Source: Azospirillum rugosum
GTDB lineage: Bacteria; Pseudomonadota; Alphaproteobacteria; Azospirillales; Azospirillaceae
NCBI RefSeq assembly: GCF_017876155.1
Contig: NZ_JAGINP010000010.1
Coordinates: forward strand, 124,001-188,000
Direction of reading: 5' to 3'
DNA: 64,000 nucleotides
Part shown: one piece after another, positions 24,216-33,764 of the stretch
Layout of the letters: every line of letters starts with the position of its first letter
How positions within the stretch are numbered: the stretch's first letter is position 1
Notes under the pieces: generated by a model
Told to the model about the DNA's origin: nothing
Databases searched by the model: none
What the model saw: only the letters and a program-made list of their open reading frames with translations
Position numbers and translations under genes: made by a program

Positions 24216-24806
24216 GGGCGATTCACCTTGCGAGCGGGGCTTACGCGTTACGACCAATGGTTTATATCATCCAATCATAACGGGTACCTCTTGGTGCCGC
24301 CAATTCAAAATACAAATCGAAGCAAAAGCATCGCAATCAATGTTTATCTAATGTCTCCAGAACATTCTCGATAACGCGAAATATGTACTGCAAATGGCGG
24401 AGCGAAATTCACTAAGACTGTGGACGATGAATAGTTATACGCAACAGACCAAAGGCCGGCCTGGGAAGGTGGCTTTCCACAAGTAACCATTTCATTTGTG
24501 GTCGAATTTACAGATGCAGCAATTTGTCGAAAGCTGCGTTGGCGCAAGGGCATCAGGGCGTCCTCGCGGCGTCAATGCCGCAAATTCCGACATCGGAGGT
24601 TAACGGACGGAGCAACGTCGGCCGGTTCGGCGCGCGACCCGCTCACTGCATGTGGCGATGGTGGATGTCTGGATCGCGGGCGTGCGCGTGCTCCATCGCC
24701 TTGGATCTCCACGGCGACGCCCGAAAGCACGGTCCAACGGAACCGGAGCGAGGCGCCCGCCGCAGCGGGCGCCTTTCTCCCAGCACGCCTGCTCCCGTTG
24801 GATGCC
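24216..24806. other. Region between the two giant surface-protein genes
   Basis: About 590 bases. The part nearest the autotransporter (24216-24500) is AT-rich, unlike its surroundings, and should hold that gene's promoter. The part near the RTX stop contains a strong hairpin, listed separately. No other gene is supported. Confidence 0.45.
24751..24774 (-). terminator. Terminator hairpin of the RTX gene
   Basis: AGGCGCCCGC, loop CGCA, GCGGGCGCCT: a perfect 10-bp stem, about 33 bases past the stop of the minus-strand RTX gene. A weak T run (TTTCTCC) follows on the plus strand only, so it may work in both directions imperfectly. Confidence 0.55.
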
Positions 24807-27800
24807 TCAGGCGAACCAGCGGGCGATGTCGCCGGTCTGACCAAGGCCGGTCTGACCAAGGATGGTGATGCGGCCGCCGTTCCCGAGGTCGAGGGTCGTG
24901 TTGCCGCCCTCCACCCGGGCGGAGCGGATCACCGCGCCGAGGTCGATGCCCGGGTCGGTGAAGGCCAGACGGTCCTCGCCCGCCCGGAAGTCGGCCACCA
25001 CCGTTCCGCCCGACGACCGGCCAAGCGCGAAGACGTCGCGGCCCGCGCCGCCCCACAGCGTGTCGGCCCCGCCGTCGGCGAACAGCAGGTCGTCGCCCGC
25101 CCCGCCGTTCAGCAGGTCGTCGCCCAACCCGCCGAACAGCGTGTCGTTGCCGGCCTCGCCCAGCACCGTGTCGTTGCCCGCCTCGCCGGACGCCAGGTCG
25201 TTCCCGTCGCCCAGGCCGATCAGGTCGCTGCCGTCGCCGCCCAGCGCGGTGTCGTTCCCCGCCCCGGCGTTCAGCGTGTCGTTGCCGGCCTCCCCGACCA
25301 GGAAGTCCGCCCCGTCCTCGCCGAACAGCAGGTCGTTGCCCGCCCCGCCGACCACCGTGTCGTTGCCGGCCTCGCCGGTCAGCGTGTCGTCGCCGGCCTC
25401 GCCGAACAGGATGTCGTTGCCCGTCCCGCCGAAGCCGCGGTCGTTGCCGATGCCGCCGCCGATCAGGTCGTCGCCGGCACCGCCCAGCACCCAGTCGTCG
25501 CCTTCGCCGCCCATGACCACGTCGTTGCCGTCGTCGCCGAACAGCGTGTCGTTGCCCCCGGCGCTGGCCACCGTGTCGTCGCCGGCCCCGCCGTGCAGCT
25601 CGTCGTCGCCGGCCCCCAGATACAGCCACTGCCTGCCGGCGTCGCCATAGACCACCTGCTCGCCCTCGCCGCCGACCAGCGTGGCGTTACCGATCACCGC
25701 CGCGAACTGGATGTTATCCAGCTGGATGGTCACCGGCGCGTTCACGCCGCTGGTGTTCAGCACGACCGCGGTCGGCGTGGCGCTGGCCTGGGTGTTGCCG
25801 CCCAGCGCACTGCCGGCCACCTTCGCCTGCACGCTTTGGCCGGCCGTGCCGTCCGGCGCGCTGAAGTCGATGGACCGCACCAGAAGCTGCGTCTGCTCCG
25901 ACAACGCCTTCAGGAAGCCGCTTCCGCCGTCGGTCAGGCCGGTGCGCGAGGACGAGCCGGCGTCCGTCCGCGCCTCGATCGCGCGGATCAGGCCGGCCAG
26001 CGACTGCGTCGGGTTCTGGCGCGCCGCCGTGCCGCTCGCCGTCATCCCGATGCCGGCCGACAGCCCGACCGAAAGCGTCGTCGCCGTGGTGCCGCCCACC
26101 GTCTCCTGCACCACGGGCACGTCGGCCAACCCGGCGTTCGACGTCGACGGATCCTCGACACGGCCGCTGGACGGCGCCTGCACCACCACCGTGGTGACGG
26201 TGCGCCCCGCGTTCTGCGTGGTCAGGGTTTGCACCGGCACGCCGTCAACCTGCACCGCGGTCGCCTTGGCCACCGAGGCGGTCGCCGCCGGGGCGCTGTT
26301 GCCCGCGGCGTCGCTCGCCGTCAGCGACAGCAGCAGCGTGCCGTCGTACAGGCCGGAGACGTCCAGCCCCCCGACGGTGAGGCTGCCGCCGTCGGTCAGC
26401 GTGCCGGTGCCGGTCAGCGGCGTGCCGCCGCCGGCCGAGCTGAGCGTCCAGCGGACCGTGCTGCCCGCCTCGCCGCCGCTGATCTGGAAGGAGACGCTGG
26501 TTTGCGTGCTGCGGTCGATGGCGGCGGTGGAGAAGCCCACCGTCGGTCGCCCCGGCGCCTGCGTGTCGACCAGCACAGTGCTCACCGCGGACGCCGGGCT
26601 GCGGTTGCCGGCGGCGTCGGTGGCGGTCGCGGTGAGGGCGTAACGGCCATCGGCCAGCGGCGCGGAGCCGAGAGCCGCCGTCCAGCTGCCGTCGGCGCCG
26701 GCGACCACCGTGGCCAGCAGCGTGCCGTTGTCCGACACCTCCACCCGGCTGCCGGCCTCGGCGGTGCCGCGCACCACCAGCGTGGTGTCGTTGGTCACCG
26801 TCACCGGCGCGGTCGCCGCGGCGTCGGTGAACACGCCGAGCAGGGTCGGCGCGGTCGGCGCCGTCCGGTCGTAGGTTACGGTCCGGCTGGCCGGCGCGGC
26901 GGCGTTGCCGGCGGCGTCGGAGACGGCGGCGGTGATCGTCAGCGGCCCCTCGGCGAAGGATTGCACCTCGCCGCCGGTCAGCGACACCGTCCAGGCGTTG
27001 GCGCTCACCGTGGCGGTCTTCGTCACGCCGCCGACGGTGACGGTCACCGTCTGCCCGTCCTCGACGCCCGACGTGATGCCCGACACCGCCACGGCGGCAT
27101 GGTCCTCGACGCCGCTGATGCGGTCGTCGCCCGCCACCGAGCCGATGGCGACGCTCGGCGCCGTCCGGTCGTAGACGATGGACCTGGACGCCGGCGTGGC
27201 GGCGTTGCCCGCGAGGTCGGAGACGGCGGCGGTGATCGTCGTGGAGCCTTCCGTCAGCCCCTGCACCTCGCCGCTGGTCAGCGACACCGTCCAGGCATTG
27301 GCGTTCACCGTGGCGGTCTTCGTCACGCCGCCGACGGTGACGGTCACCATCTGCCCGTCCTCGACGCCCGACGTGGTGCCCGACACCGCCACGGCGGACT
27401 GGTCCTCGACGGCGCTGATGCGGTCGTCGCCCGCCACCGTGCCGATGGCGACCGTGGGGGCCGTGCGGTCGAACGTGACCGTCAGGCCGCCGGAGTCGCC
27501 GCTTTCCGCCCCGCCGACGACCTGCCGGACGGTGACGTTGACCGGTCCGCCGAGGCCGGAAACATCGACGTCGGCAAAGCTGTAGGCGCCCGCCGCATCG
27601 GCGGCGGCGGTGGCCCGCAGCGTCCCGTCGGCGTACAGCCGCACCGTCGCGTTGGCGGCGGCACCGCTGCCGGTGACGGTGACGCTGCCCGCCTTGGTGA
27701 TGTTGTCGGTGTTGCTGCCCCCCGTGTCGGACGCCGCGGCGAGGTCCGGCACGCCCGGGGCTCCCGGCGCGATCGACAGGCTGGCGGTGTCCGTCGCCGC

Positions 27801-30800
27801 GGAGAAGGCGGACGCGCCGCCCCCGCCGCCGGTCGCCACCTTGGTTCCGGCGGTCCCGGCGCTCTGATCCCACGCCCGGAAGGTGATCGCCGCGATGAGG
27901 AGGCCGGCGTTGCCGCCGGTCGGCTGGTAATAGAGCCGGTCCGTCGTGCGCAGCAGCAACGCGCTTCCGCTGTCGTTCACCGTGCCGACCACGGCCCAGT
28001 TGGCGCCGCCGTCGGTGCTGTAATACCAGGTGCCTCCGGCCGACGTGTCCACGCCGACCAGGGCGATGCCGGTGACGGCGCCGCTGTCCACATCGGTGAC
28101 GTTGGTGCCGATCGCCACGAGCGACGAGACCGCCGCCCCGACCGCGCCGCTCGGCGCGCCGGCGGCTTGGGCGACGCCCGGCAGAACCAGGACGGTGTCG
28201 CTCAGCACCGGGGCGTCGTTCACCGCGGCCACGGCGACGCCCGCCGTGGCGCTGCCGGCGCTGTACTGGCCGCCGGCCCCCAGCCCGCCGTTCGCGGTGG
28301 TGTCGTTGCCGGCGGTGGTGCCCGCCGTGCCGGACGTCTGGTCCCACGCCTTGAAGGTGATGCCGCCCGTCGCCGACCCGTTGTAATTGGCGTTCGGCAC
28401 GAAGCGCACCCGGTCGGTGCCGGCGAGCAGCAGCGCCGAACCGCCCGAGGCGCCGGTGATGGCGGTCCAGCTTCCGGTCCCGGGCTTGTACTCCCAGGTG
28501 CCGTTGCTGTTGTCCACCGCCGTGACGGCGATGCCCAGCGCGTTGCCGTCCGCATCGGTGGCGGTGCCGGCCGACGCCAGGATGCCGGCGACGGAGTCGC
28601 CGTCGTTGCCGCTGGCGTCCTCGTCGATGCCCGTCAGGCTGCGGACGTCCGCGCTCATCACCGGAGCCTCGTTGGCGCCGGCGATGGTGACGGTCAGGAG
28701 CTTGCTGTCGCTCAGGGCGCCGTCGCTGACCGTGACGGTGAAGGTCTCCGACGCGCTGGCCGTCAGGGCGTTGATCGCGCCGTCCGCCGGGACATAGACA
28801 TACCGCCCCGTGGCGCTGTCGAGATGGAGGGTCCCATAGGTTCCCGCCATCGAAAGGTCGTAGGTGAGGCCGTTCGACGTGAAGCTGGCCGCCGTGCCTC
28901 CCGTAATGCCATAGGTCCGGGCGTCGCCATCGGCGTCGGCCGAACCGAGCGTCCCGGTCTGAGGCGCGAAGCTGTCGGCGATGGCCGTGTCGGTCAGGCT
29001 GATGGGCAATGGCGCGGTGAGCGACGGCGCGCTGTTGTCGATGGCCTTGAAGGCGGAGGTCGCCGTCTGCGTGCCGCCCTTGCCGTCATTCGCCGTCACC
29101 ACCACGCGCAGGTATTTGTGCGCGTCCGAGGTCGTCAGCGAGTAACTGGTCGATGTCGCCCCGGTGATCGCCGCGGCGTTGGAGCCGTTGCCATCGTCCG
29201 CCCGGTACCATTGATAGCTGTAGGTCCGACCGTCACCGTCCGGATCGCTCCAGACGCCGTTCGAGGTGGACAGCGCGTTGCCCACCGCCGCCGTCCCGGT
29301 CACCGTCGGCGCCACGCTGTTCACCGGCGCGCTGTTGGTGATCGTGGTGTAGGCGGAGGAGGCTGTCTGCGTGCCGCCGTTGCCGTCGTTGGCCGTCACC
29401 ACCACGCGCAAGTACTTGTGCGCGTCCGTGGTCGTCAGCGAATAGCCGGTGGACGTCGCCCCGGTGATCGCCGTGGCATTGGTGCCGTTTTCGTCGTCCG
29501 CCCGATACCACTGGTAGGTGTAGCCCAGGCTGTCGCCGTCCGGATCGGTCCAGGTGCCGGTCGTGGCGGACAGGGCGTTGCCCACCGTCGCCGTCCCCGA
29601 CACCACGGGAACCGCGCTGTTCACCGGCGCCCCATTTCCCCCCGCAATGGCCGTGCGGGTCGAGGTGGCGGTCTGCGTTCCACCGTTGCCGTCGTTGGCC
29701 GTCACCACCACGCGCAGGTACTTGCCGAGATCGCCCGCCACCGGCGTGTAGCTGCTGGCCGTGGCCCCGCTGATCGCCGCCTCGGAGTCTCCGGCGCTGC
29801 TGTTCGCCCGGTACCATTGGTAGCTGTAGGTCCGGCCGTCGCCGTCCGCGTCGCTCCAGGTGCCGTTCGAGGTGGACAGGGCGTTGCCCACCGTCGCCGT
29901 GCCCGTCACCGTCGGCACAAGGCTGTTCACCGGCGCGCTGTTGGTGATCGCCGTGTAGGCGGAGGAGGCGACCTGCGTTCCGCCGTTGCCGTCGTTGGCC
30001 GTCACCACCACGCGCAGGTACTTGTGCGCGTCCGACGTGGTCAGTGTGTAGCTGGTCGACGTCGCCCCGGTGATCGTCGTGGCGTTGGTGCCGTATTCGT
30101 CGTCCGCCCTATACCACTTATAGGTGTAGCTCAGGCTGTCACCGTCCGAATCGGTCCAGGTGCCGGTGGTGGTGGACAGCGCATTGCCCACCGTCGCCGT
30201 CCCCGACACCGTCGGATTGGCAGTGTTCACCGGCACGGAGTTGAGCGCGGCGAGTTTGATGTCGGCGAAGGGGCTGTTGTTGGTGACCTGGAAACTCGTC
30301 AGGGCCGGCGCATTGGTGAAGACGATGACGACGTCGGTCCCTCCGCCGAAGGTGCCGTTCTTGTCATAATCCACCGTCAGCGTCTTGGTGGCGCTGTTGT
30401 ATTGCAGATGGCTGGACGCCAGATTCTGGGCGGCCCCGCCGGTCAGACGGATGATGTCGCCGCTCTCCAGCGTCGTGATGACGTCGCCGTTGGGGTCGAG
30501 GAACACGTCGTTCCCGGCGCCGCCGTTCAGGACGTCGGTGCCGGCCTCGCCGTTCAGCGTGTCGTTGCCGGCCCCGCCGTTGAGCGTGTCGTCGCCGTTG
30601 CCGCCCTTGAGCGAATCGTTCTGGGCCGTGCCCGTGAGCACGTCGGACCCGCCACCGCCATTCATCGTGAGTCCGCCCGACAGCGTCACGGCGGAACCAT
30701 CGATTTTCAGCCCGGTGGTGGTGGTCTGGCCGCTGTAGCCGCCCGTGATGGCGACGATGAGGGTGTTGTTCGAATCCGTCAGCGTGCCGGGAAGGACCAG

Positions 30801-31742
30801 CGTGTCTCCCGGCGTCGTGCTGTAGAAGCGGATGATGTCGTTGCCGTCCCCGGTGTCGATGAACTCCGTGGCGCCCAGTTCGGAACCGCTGGTGTAGCCG
30901 ATGACGTCGTTTCCGGCCCCGCCGATGATGGAATCGTTTCCGGCCCCGCCGACGATCGTGTCGTTGTCCTCGCCGCCCTGGATCGTGTCGTCGCCGTTGC
31001 CGCCCTGGATCGTGTCGTTGCCGGCGTCGCCATACAGCAGGTCGTTGCCGTCACCGCCGACCAGGCTGTCGTTTCCGTCACCTCCGGAAAGGGTGTCGTT
31101 TCCGGCAAGCCCGCTCAGGGTGTCGGCGCCGGCGGTGCCCGTCAGCGGGTCGTTCCCGGCGGTGCCGGTGAAGGTGTCCAGCGCATGGGCATAGCTCTCG
31201 AACGCCAGGGGCGAGGCTTCCAGGCTTCCGAGCACGGTTTCCAGAATCCAGTTCCCGCCGACGGCGAAGCCCCCCGTCCGATTGGCGGAGGCCGCGACGT
31301 CCGCCCCGGTCGCGTCCGCCAGCGCGGCGATGAAGGGCCCGCCGTTTCCGCTCGCCACGTCGCAGCCGTACAGGAGCAGGTCGCCCTCGTCGGTCAGCGC
31401 GCCGCCCAGCGCGCCCAGTTCGGCCGAGCGGGCCTGCACGGCGGCGGCATCGAGGATGAGCGTGCCCAGCCGGACCTGCCCCTCGGCGCCATGGCTCAGC
31501 ACATGGATCGCGTCATACCCTTCCTTGTCCGCCGCCCAGGCGGCCATCTGCGCCAGCCCGTCCGCCGAGCCGTCCAGGAGCACGACCTCGATCCCTGCCG
31601 CCACGCCGCCCGCGAGCGCCTGCCAGTCGGCAAGGCTGGCGTCGATGAACACGGCCTCCTTGCGTCCGCCGTTGATGGCGGGATCGCAGGGGCGCAGCAC
31701 CAGAGGGGTGACGGAAAAATCCATGGGGTTGGTCCTGTCCAT
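24807..31742 (-). CDS. Giant DUF4347/RTX surface protein
   Basis: 2311 residues. Order: DUF4347 domain (about 10-170, with VLSHGAEGQVRLG and LLYGCDVASG); a first RTX block of GGxGNDxxx nonapeptides (about 190-420); four near-identical Ig-like repeats of about 99 residues (about 503-900, each with VGNALS and KYLRVVVTANDG); a VCBS-like unit; two cadherin-like sections; two further near-identical Ig-like repeats containing VEDGQ; and a second RTX block (about 2039-2237). RTX repeats bind calcium on secretion and the C-terminus is the usual type I secretion signal region. No type I secretion genes are nearby. A likely adhesin or biofilm protein. Start: ATG at 31742 with AAGGG upstream; the ATG at 31724 is possible. 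Confidence 0.85.
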   Translation of the reverse strand: MDRTNPMDFSVTPLVLRPCDPAINGGRKEAVFIDASLADWQALAGGVAAGIEVVLLDGSADGLAQMAAWAADKEGYDAIHVLSHGAEGQVRLGTLILDAAAVQARSAELGALGGALTDEGDLLLYGCDVASGNGGPFIAALADATGADVAASANRTGGFAVGGNWILETVLGSLEASPLAFESYAHALDTFTGTAGNDPLTGTAGADTLSGLAGNDTLSGGDGNDSLVGGDGNDLLYGDAGNDTIQGGNGDDTIQGGEDNDTIVGGAGNDSIIGGAGNDVIGYTSGSELGATEFIDTGDGNDIIRFYSTTPGDTLVLPGTLTDSNNTLIVAITGGYSGQTTTTGLKIDGSAVTLSGGLTMNGGGGSDVLTGTAQNDSLKGGNGDDTLNGGAGNDTLNGEAGTDVLNGGAGNDVFLDPNGDVITTLESGDIIRLTGGAAQNLASSHLQYNSATKTLTVDYDKNGTFGGGTDVVIVFTNAPALTSFQVTNNSPFADIKLAALNSVPVNTANPTVSGTATVGNALSTTTGTWTDSDGDSLSYTYKWYRADDEYGTNATTITGATSTSYTLTTSDAHKYLRVVVTANDGNGGTQVASSAYTAITNSAPVNSLVPTVTGTATVGNALSTSNGTWSDADGDGRTYSYQWYRANSSAGDSEAAISGATASSYTPVAGDLGKYLRVVVTANDGNGGTQTATSTRTAIAGGNGAPVNSAVPVVSGTATVGNALSATTGTWTDPDGDSLGYTYQWYRADDENGTNATAITGATSTGYSLTTTDAHKYLRVVVTANDGNGGTQTASSAYTTITNSAPVNSVAPTVTGTAAVGNALSTSNGVWSDPDGDGRTYSYQWYRADDGNGSNAAAITGATSTSYSLTTSDAHKYLRVVVTANDGKGGTQTATSAFKAIDNSAPSLTAPLPISLTDTAIADSFAPQTGTLGSADADGDARTYGITGGTAASFTSNGLTYDLSMAGTYGTLHLDSATGRYVYVPADGAINALTASASETFTVTVSDGALSDSKLLTVTIAGANEAPVMSADVRSLTGIDEDASGNDGDSVAGILASAGTATDADGNALGIAVTAVDNSNGTWEYKPGTGSWTAITGASGGSALLLAGTDRVRFVPNANYNGSATGGITFKAWDQTSGTAGTTAGNDTTANGGLGAGGQYSAGSATAGVAVAAVNDAPVLSDTVLVLPGVAQAAGAPSGAVGAAVSSLVAIGTNVTDVDSGAVTGIALVGVDTSAGGTWYYSTDGGANWAVVGTVNDSGSALLLRTTDRLYYQPTGGNAGLLIAAITFRAWDQSAGTAGTKVATGGGGGASAFSAATDTASLSIAPGAPGVPDLAAASDTGGSNTDNITKAGSVTVTGSGAAANATVRLYADGTLRATAAADAAGAYSFADVDVSGLGGPVNVTVRQVVGGAESGDSGGLTVTFDRTAPTVAIGTVAGDDRISAVEDQSAVAVSGTTSGVEDGQMVTVTVGGVTKTATVNANAWTVSLTSGEVQGLTEGSTTITAAVSDLAGNAATPASRSIVYDRTAPSVAIGSVAGDDRISGVEDHAAVAVSGITSGVEDGQTVTVTVGGVTKTATVSANAWTVSLTGGEVQSFAEGPLTITAAVSDAAGNAAAPASRTVTYDRTAPTAPTLLGVFTDAAATAPVTVTNDTTLVVRGTAEAGSRVEVSDNGTLLATVVAGADGSWTAALGSAPLADGRYALTATATDAAGNRSPASAVSTVLVDTQAPGRPTVGFSTAAIDRSTQTSVSFQISGGEAGSTVRWTLSSAGGGTPLTGTGTLTDGGSLTVGGLDVSGLYDGTLLLSLTASDAAGNSAPAATASVAKATAVQVDGVPVQTLTTQNAGRTVTTVVVQAPSSGRVEDPSTSNAGLADVPVVQETVGGTTATTLSVGLSAGIGMTASGTAARQNPTQSLAGLIRAIEARTDAGSSSRTGLTDGGSGFLKALSEQTQLLVRSIDFSAPDGTAGQSVQAKVAGSALGGNTQASATPTAVVLNTSGVNAPVTIQLDNIQFAAVIGNATLVGGEGEQVVYGDAGRQWLYLGAGDDELHGGAGDDTVASAGGNDTLFGDDGNDVVMGGEGDDWVLGGAGDDLIGGGIGNDRGFGGTGNDILFGEAGDDTLTGEAGNDTVVGGAGNDLLFGEDGADFLVGEAGNDTLNAGAGNDTALGGDGSDLIGLGDGNDLASGEAGNDTVLGEAGNDTLFGGLGDDLLNGGAGDDLLFADGGADTLWGGAGRDVFALGRSSGGTVVADFRAGEDRLAFTDPGIDLGAVIRSARVEGGNTTLDLGNGGRITILGQTGLGQTGDIARWFA
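25030..25625 (-). repeat. C-terminal RTX calcium-binding repeat block
   Basis: About 200 residues of GGxGxDxxx nonapeptides (NDTLFGxxGND type), coded by 27-base units on the minus strand. Such blocks fold into calcium-loaded beta rolls outside the cell. The base repeats make plus-strand frames look artificially open. Confidence 0.85.
26870..27480 (-). repeat. Two near-identical Ig-like repeats in the RTX protein
   Basis: Two tandem units of about 300 bases each, containing TVAIGTVAGDDRIS or SVAIGSVAGDDRIS, then GVEDGQ and VTVTVGGVTKTATV. The high DNA identity suggests recent duplication or gene conversion and would allow copy-number change by recombination. Confidence 0.75.
29042..30232 (-). 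repeat. Four tandem Ig-like repeats in the RTX protein
   Basis: Four units of about 300 bases, with boundaries near 30232, 29936, 29632, 29335 and 29042. Each codes for the series VGNALS, GTWSDxDGD, YQWYRADD and KYLRVVVTANDG. Differences are small and scattered, a pattern expected for an array that is homogenised by recombination. Confidence 0.75.
30480..31170 (-). repeat. N-terminal RTX repeat block
   Basis: A second set of GGxGNDxxx repeats lies just after the DUF4347 domain, far from the C-terminal set. It is interrupted by non-repeat sequence of about 60-70 residues. Two RTX blocks at opposite ends of one protein are less common than a single C-terminal block. Confidence 0.8.
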
Positions 31743-32035
31743 GCTTTGCCCTTGCTATTTCAATTAGGCGGAGCAGCCGGCCTGCGGTCTTCAGCTGAAA
31801 GTGGTTCTTCGCGATAGATAGAATACATACGAATTTCTATTTACCGGAATACGCAGTACGGTTTCAATGGGCTGGCAACCTCTGTCGAAAGTTGCAGAAA
31901 AAGTGTCAATACGCGACGGGGTGTCGCGCATTGCAACTGACGGTCCTGGACGGAACGGAAAGGAGACGATCGCGACGTCCCGACGTCGGTGCGCATGTCA
32001 GTTGTCGGCGGACAGCCGGAATGCAGAGCCAGTAT
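31743..32035. other. Upstream region of the RTX gene
   Basis: About 290 bases with a markedly lower GC content in its first half. On the minus strand TTGAAA, 17 bases, GTAAAT (31867 down to 31839) is a weak promoter candidate for the RTX gene. Nothing else is recognised up to the IS end at 32036. Confidence 0.35.
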
Positions 32036-32256
32036 TGAACCGCGCTTGGATTCTCGGAGGCCCCGTTTCTTGAGTGACTGGGGTCACCATGACGAAATCG
32101 GCATCACACAAATGCGCTCCTGAAGTCGGCGAGCGCGCGGTTCGGATGGTGTTCGAGCACGCGGGGGATCACGCCTCGCAGTGGGCGGCGATCAGCTCGA
32201 TCGCGGCGACGATCGGCTGCACGGCGGAGACGTTGCGGGGCTGGGTCCGGCAGGCC
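32036..32256 (+). mobile_element. IS3-family remnant, left end and OrfA N-terminus
   Basis: Begins with the IS3-type terminal repeat TGAACCGCGCTTGGATTCTC, followed by a short leader and, from the ATG at 32089, about 56 codons of OrfA: KCAPEVGERAVRMVFEHAG, then SQWAAISSIAATIGCTAE and LRGWVRQA, the helix-turn-helix of the IS3 transposase. Similarity stops at about 32256 and there is no orfB and no right end nearby. It is a truncated element that marks the left edge of the catabolic cluster. Confidence 0.75.
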
Positions 32257-32452
32257 TTTTTGCCGGGATGCTGGCGCTGTCCAGCGCCGCCCGGCTCCAA
32301 TCGATCCGCTTGGCTCTCGCGCGGACGCCCGCAGCTGCCCGCCGGCTTCACCGGCGGGAGCGACGGCTCGATGACGGACTACAAACGGTCGGGAAGAAGG
32401 GGCGCTGCCATGCCCTCCCAACAGCCGCAAGGCCAGTTTGTTGGGTGCACTT

Positions 32453-32474
32453 AAAGCGGATTGCGATCCGCTTT
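32453..32474. repeat. Hairpin unit 1, AAAGCGGAT/ATCCGCTTT
   Basis: A perfect 9-bp stem with loop TGCG. A second, related hairpin (AAAGCGAAT/ATTCGCTTT) lies 70 bases downstream. The same stem family with different loop suggests a dispersed palindromic repeat. Confidence 0.6.
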
Positions 32475-32542
32475 GGACCGCGACCGCGGGCCCGGCCGCT
32501 CATGCGGCCGAAGCCCGACCGGCGAATGAGGTCATATGAAGC

Positions 32543-32566
32543 TAAAGCGAATGCAAATTCGCTTTA
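32543..32566. repeat. Hairpin unit 2, TAAAGCGAAT/ATTCGCTTTA
   Basis: A perfect 10-bp stem with loop GCAA (11 bp with the flanking C and G), 17 bases beyond the stop of the minus-strand LLM gene. It may act as that gene's terminator and as a pair with the related hairpin at 32453. Confidence 0.6.
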
Positions 32567-32582
32567 GGCCCCTCCTCGGGGG

Positions 32583-33698
32583 TCAGATCACGCGCACTCC
32601 CGCCTGACGCAGAAGCGGCATGACCTCGGCGTTGAAGGCCGGCATCTCGGCGTTGCAGTCGAACCAGGACAGCAACAGCCCGTCGAGACCGACCTTGGAC
32701 AGTTTCACCAGCCGGTCCGCGATCACCTCGGCCGAGCCGATCAGCGGGATTCCGCCGCTGCCTGCCTTGAAACGCTCGCGCAGGGCAATCAGTACGTGGG
32801 GCGGCAAGACCTGGGTGTTCATCGCCTGGAGTTTCAGCCAGCCATCCACGCATTCCTCGTCGCCCCACTGGTTGACGTAATAATCGTGGAACTCCTCCGC
32901 TTCCTTGGTGGTCGGCCGCTGAACGACATTGCCGAAGGACCACACCTGGATCTCGCGGCCATATTCCTTGCGGGCGAAATCCTTGTACTCGGCAACCTGC
33001 GCGGCGTTCTGATCGGGATCGTCGGACTTCAAGATGACGAAGGCCACATCCGCGTTCTTGGCCGCGAAATGCATTCCCCGGCCGGACCCTCCGGCGTTCA
33101 TGATCGGAGGCATCGCCCCTTGCAACGGCCGGGGCAGCGAGATGCCCTTGCGGATCGTATAGAACTTGCCCTCATGGTCGAAGGCCTCCTGCTCGCCCCA
33201 GAGCCGACGCAGCAGCATGAGCCATTCGTCGGCCTGGTCGTAGCGGTCGTCATGTTCGCGCATGGCGGCGCCGAACATCTCCAGCTCGGGGCGATTCCAG
33301 CCCGCCACCACGTTCAGGCCAAAGCGCCCGCCCGAGATGTGGTCGATCGTCGCGGTCTGCTTGGCGGCCAGGATGGGATGGACGGTCGGAATATGCGAGG
33401 TCACGAAGACACCGCTTTTCTCCGTCGCCTGGCTCACACCGGCGGCGAAGGTGTAAGCGTCATAGACGATGCCATTCTGATGGACAGGATCGTCCTCAAT
33501 GAAGCCCTTCCAGCGGGCGAAAGGCACGATCACCTCGAAATTGCCCTCTTCGGCCAGCCGCGCGGCCTCAATGGTGCGCTGCCAGCTGAGCTTGGGATAA
33601 TCGGGCGCCCTGGTCATGGCGATACCAGCCGCGTTCATGCCGAAATGGCCCAGTTTCAGTTTGTTTGGGCCGTAAATCGGGTGGAGTCCGTCGGTCAT
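32583..33698 (-). CDS. LLM-class flavin-dependent monooxygenase
   Basis: 371 residues. A luciferase-like TIM barrel with the RutA/DszA/NtaA-type signature DHISGGRFGLNVVAGWNRPE; the segment GSGRGMHFAAKNADVAF is also typical. These enzymes use FMNH2 from a partner reductase to oxygenate and often to open heterocyclic or amine-containing compounds. A flavin reductase gene lies upstream on the same strand. The ATG at 33698 was chosen; a TTG nine bases earlier is in frame and no strong ribosome site favours either. The substrate is unknown. Confidence 0.85.
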   Translation of the reverse strand: MTDGLHPIYGPNKLKLGHFGMNAAGIAMTRAPDYPKLSWQRTIEAARLAEEGNFEVIVPFARWKGFIEDDPVHQNGIVYDAYTFAAGVSQATEKSGVFVTSHIPTVHPILAAKQTATIDHISGGRFGLNVVAGWNRPELEMFGAAMREHDDRYDQADEWLMLLRRLWGEQEAFDHEGKFYTIRKGISLPRPLQGAMPPIMNAGGSGRGMHFAAKNADVAFVILKSDDPDQNAAQVAEYKDFARKEYGREIQVWSFGNVVQRPTTKEAEEFHDYYVNQWGDEECVDGWLKLQAMNTQVLPPHVLIALRERFKAGSGGIPLIGSAEVIADRLVKLSKVGLDGLLLSWFDCNAEMPAFNAEVMPLLRQAGVRVI

Positions 33699-33764
33699 TT
33701 CAGGCAACCATTCAAAATTGGAATTGGAGCAACATCGCCGGGCGATGGCATGAATGCCGGCGGA

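Noticed and set aside
20304-24374. A 1356-codon open frame on the plus strand opposite the autotransporter
   Set aside because: Same reason: low-complexity, arginine- and glycine-rich translation without domains, whereas the minus strand gives signal peptide, passenger and barrel.
24498-31817. A 2439-codon open frame on the plus strand opposite the RTX gene
   Set aside because: It is an antisense shadow of the repetitive, GC-rich RTX coding sequence. The composition is dominated by R, A, G and V in a repeat pattern with no known domain, while the minus strand encodes clear DUF4347 and RTX domains.
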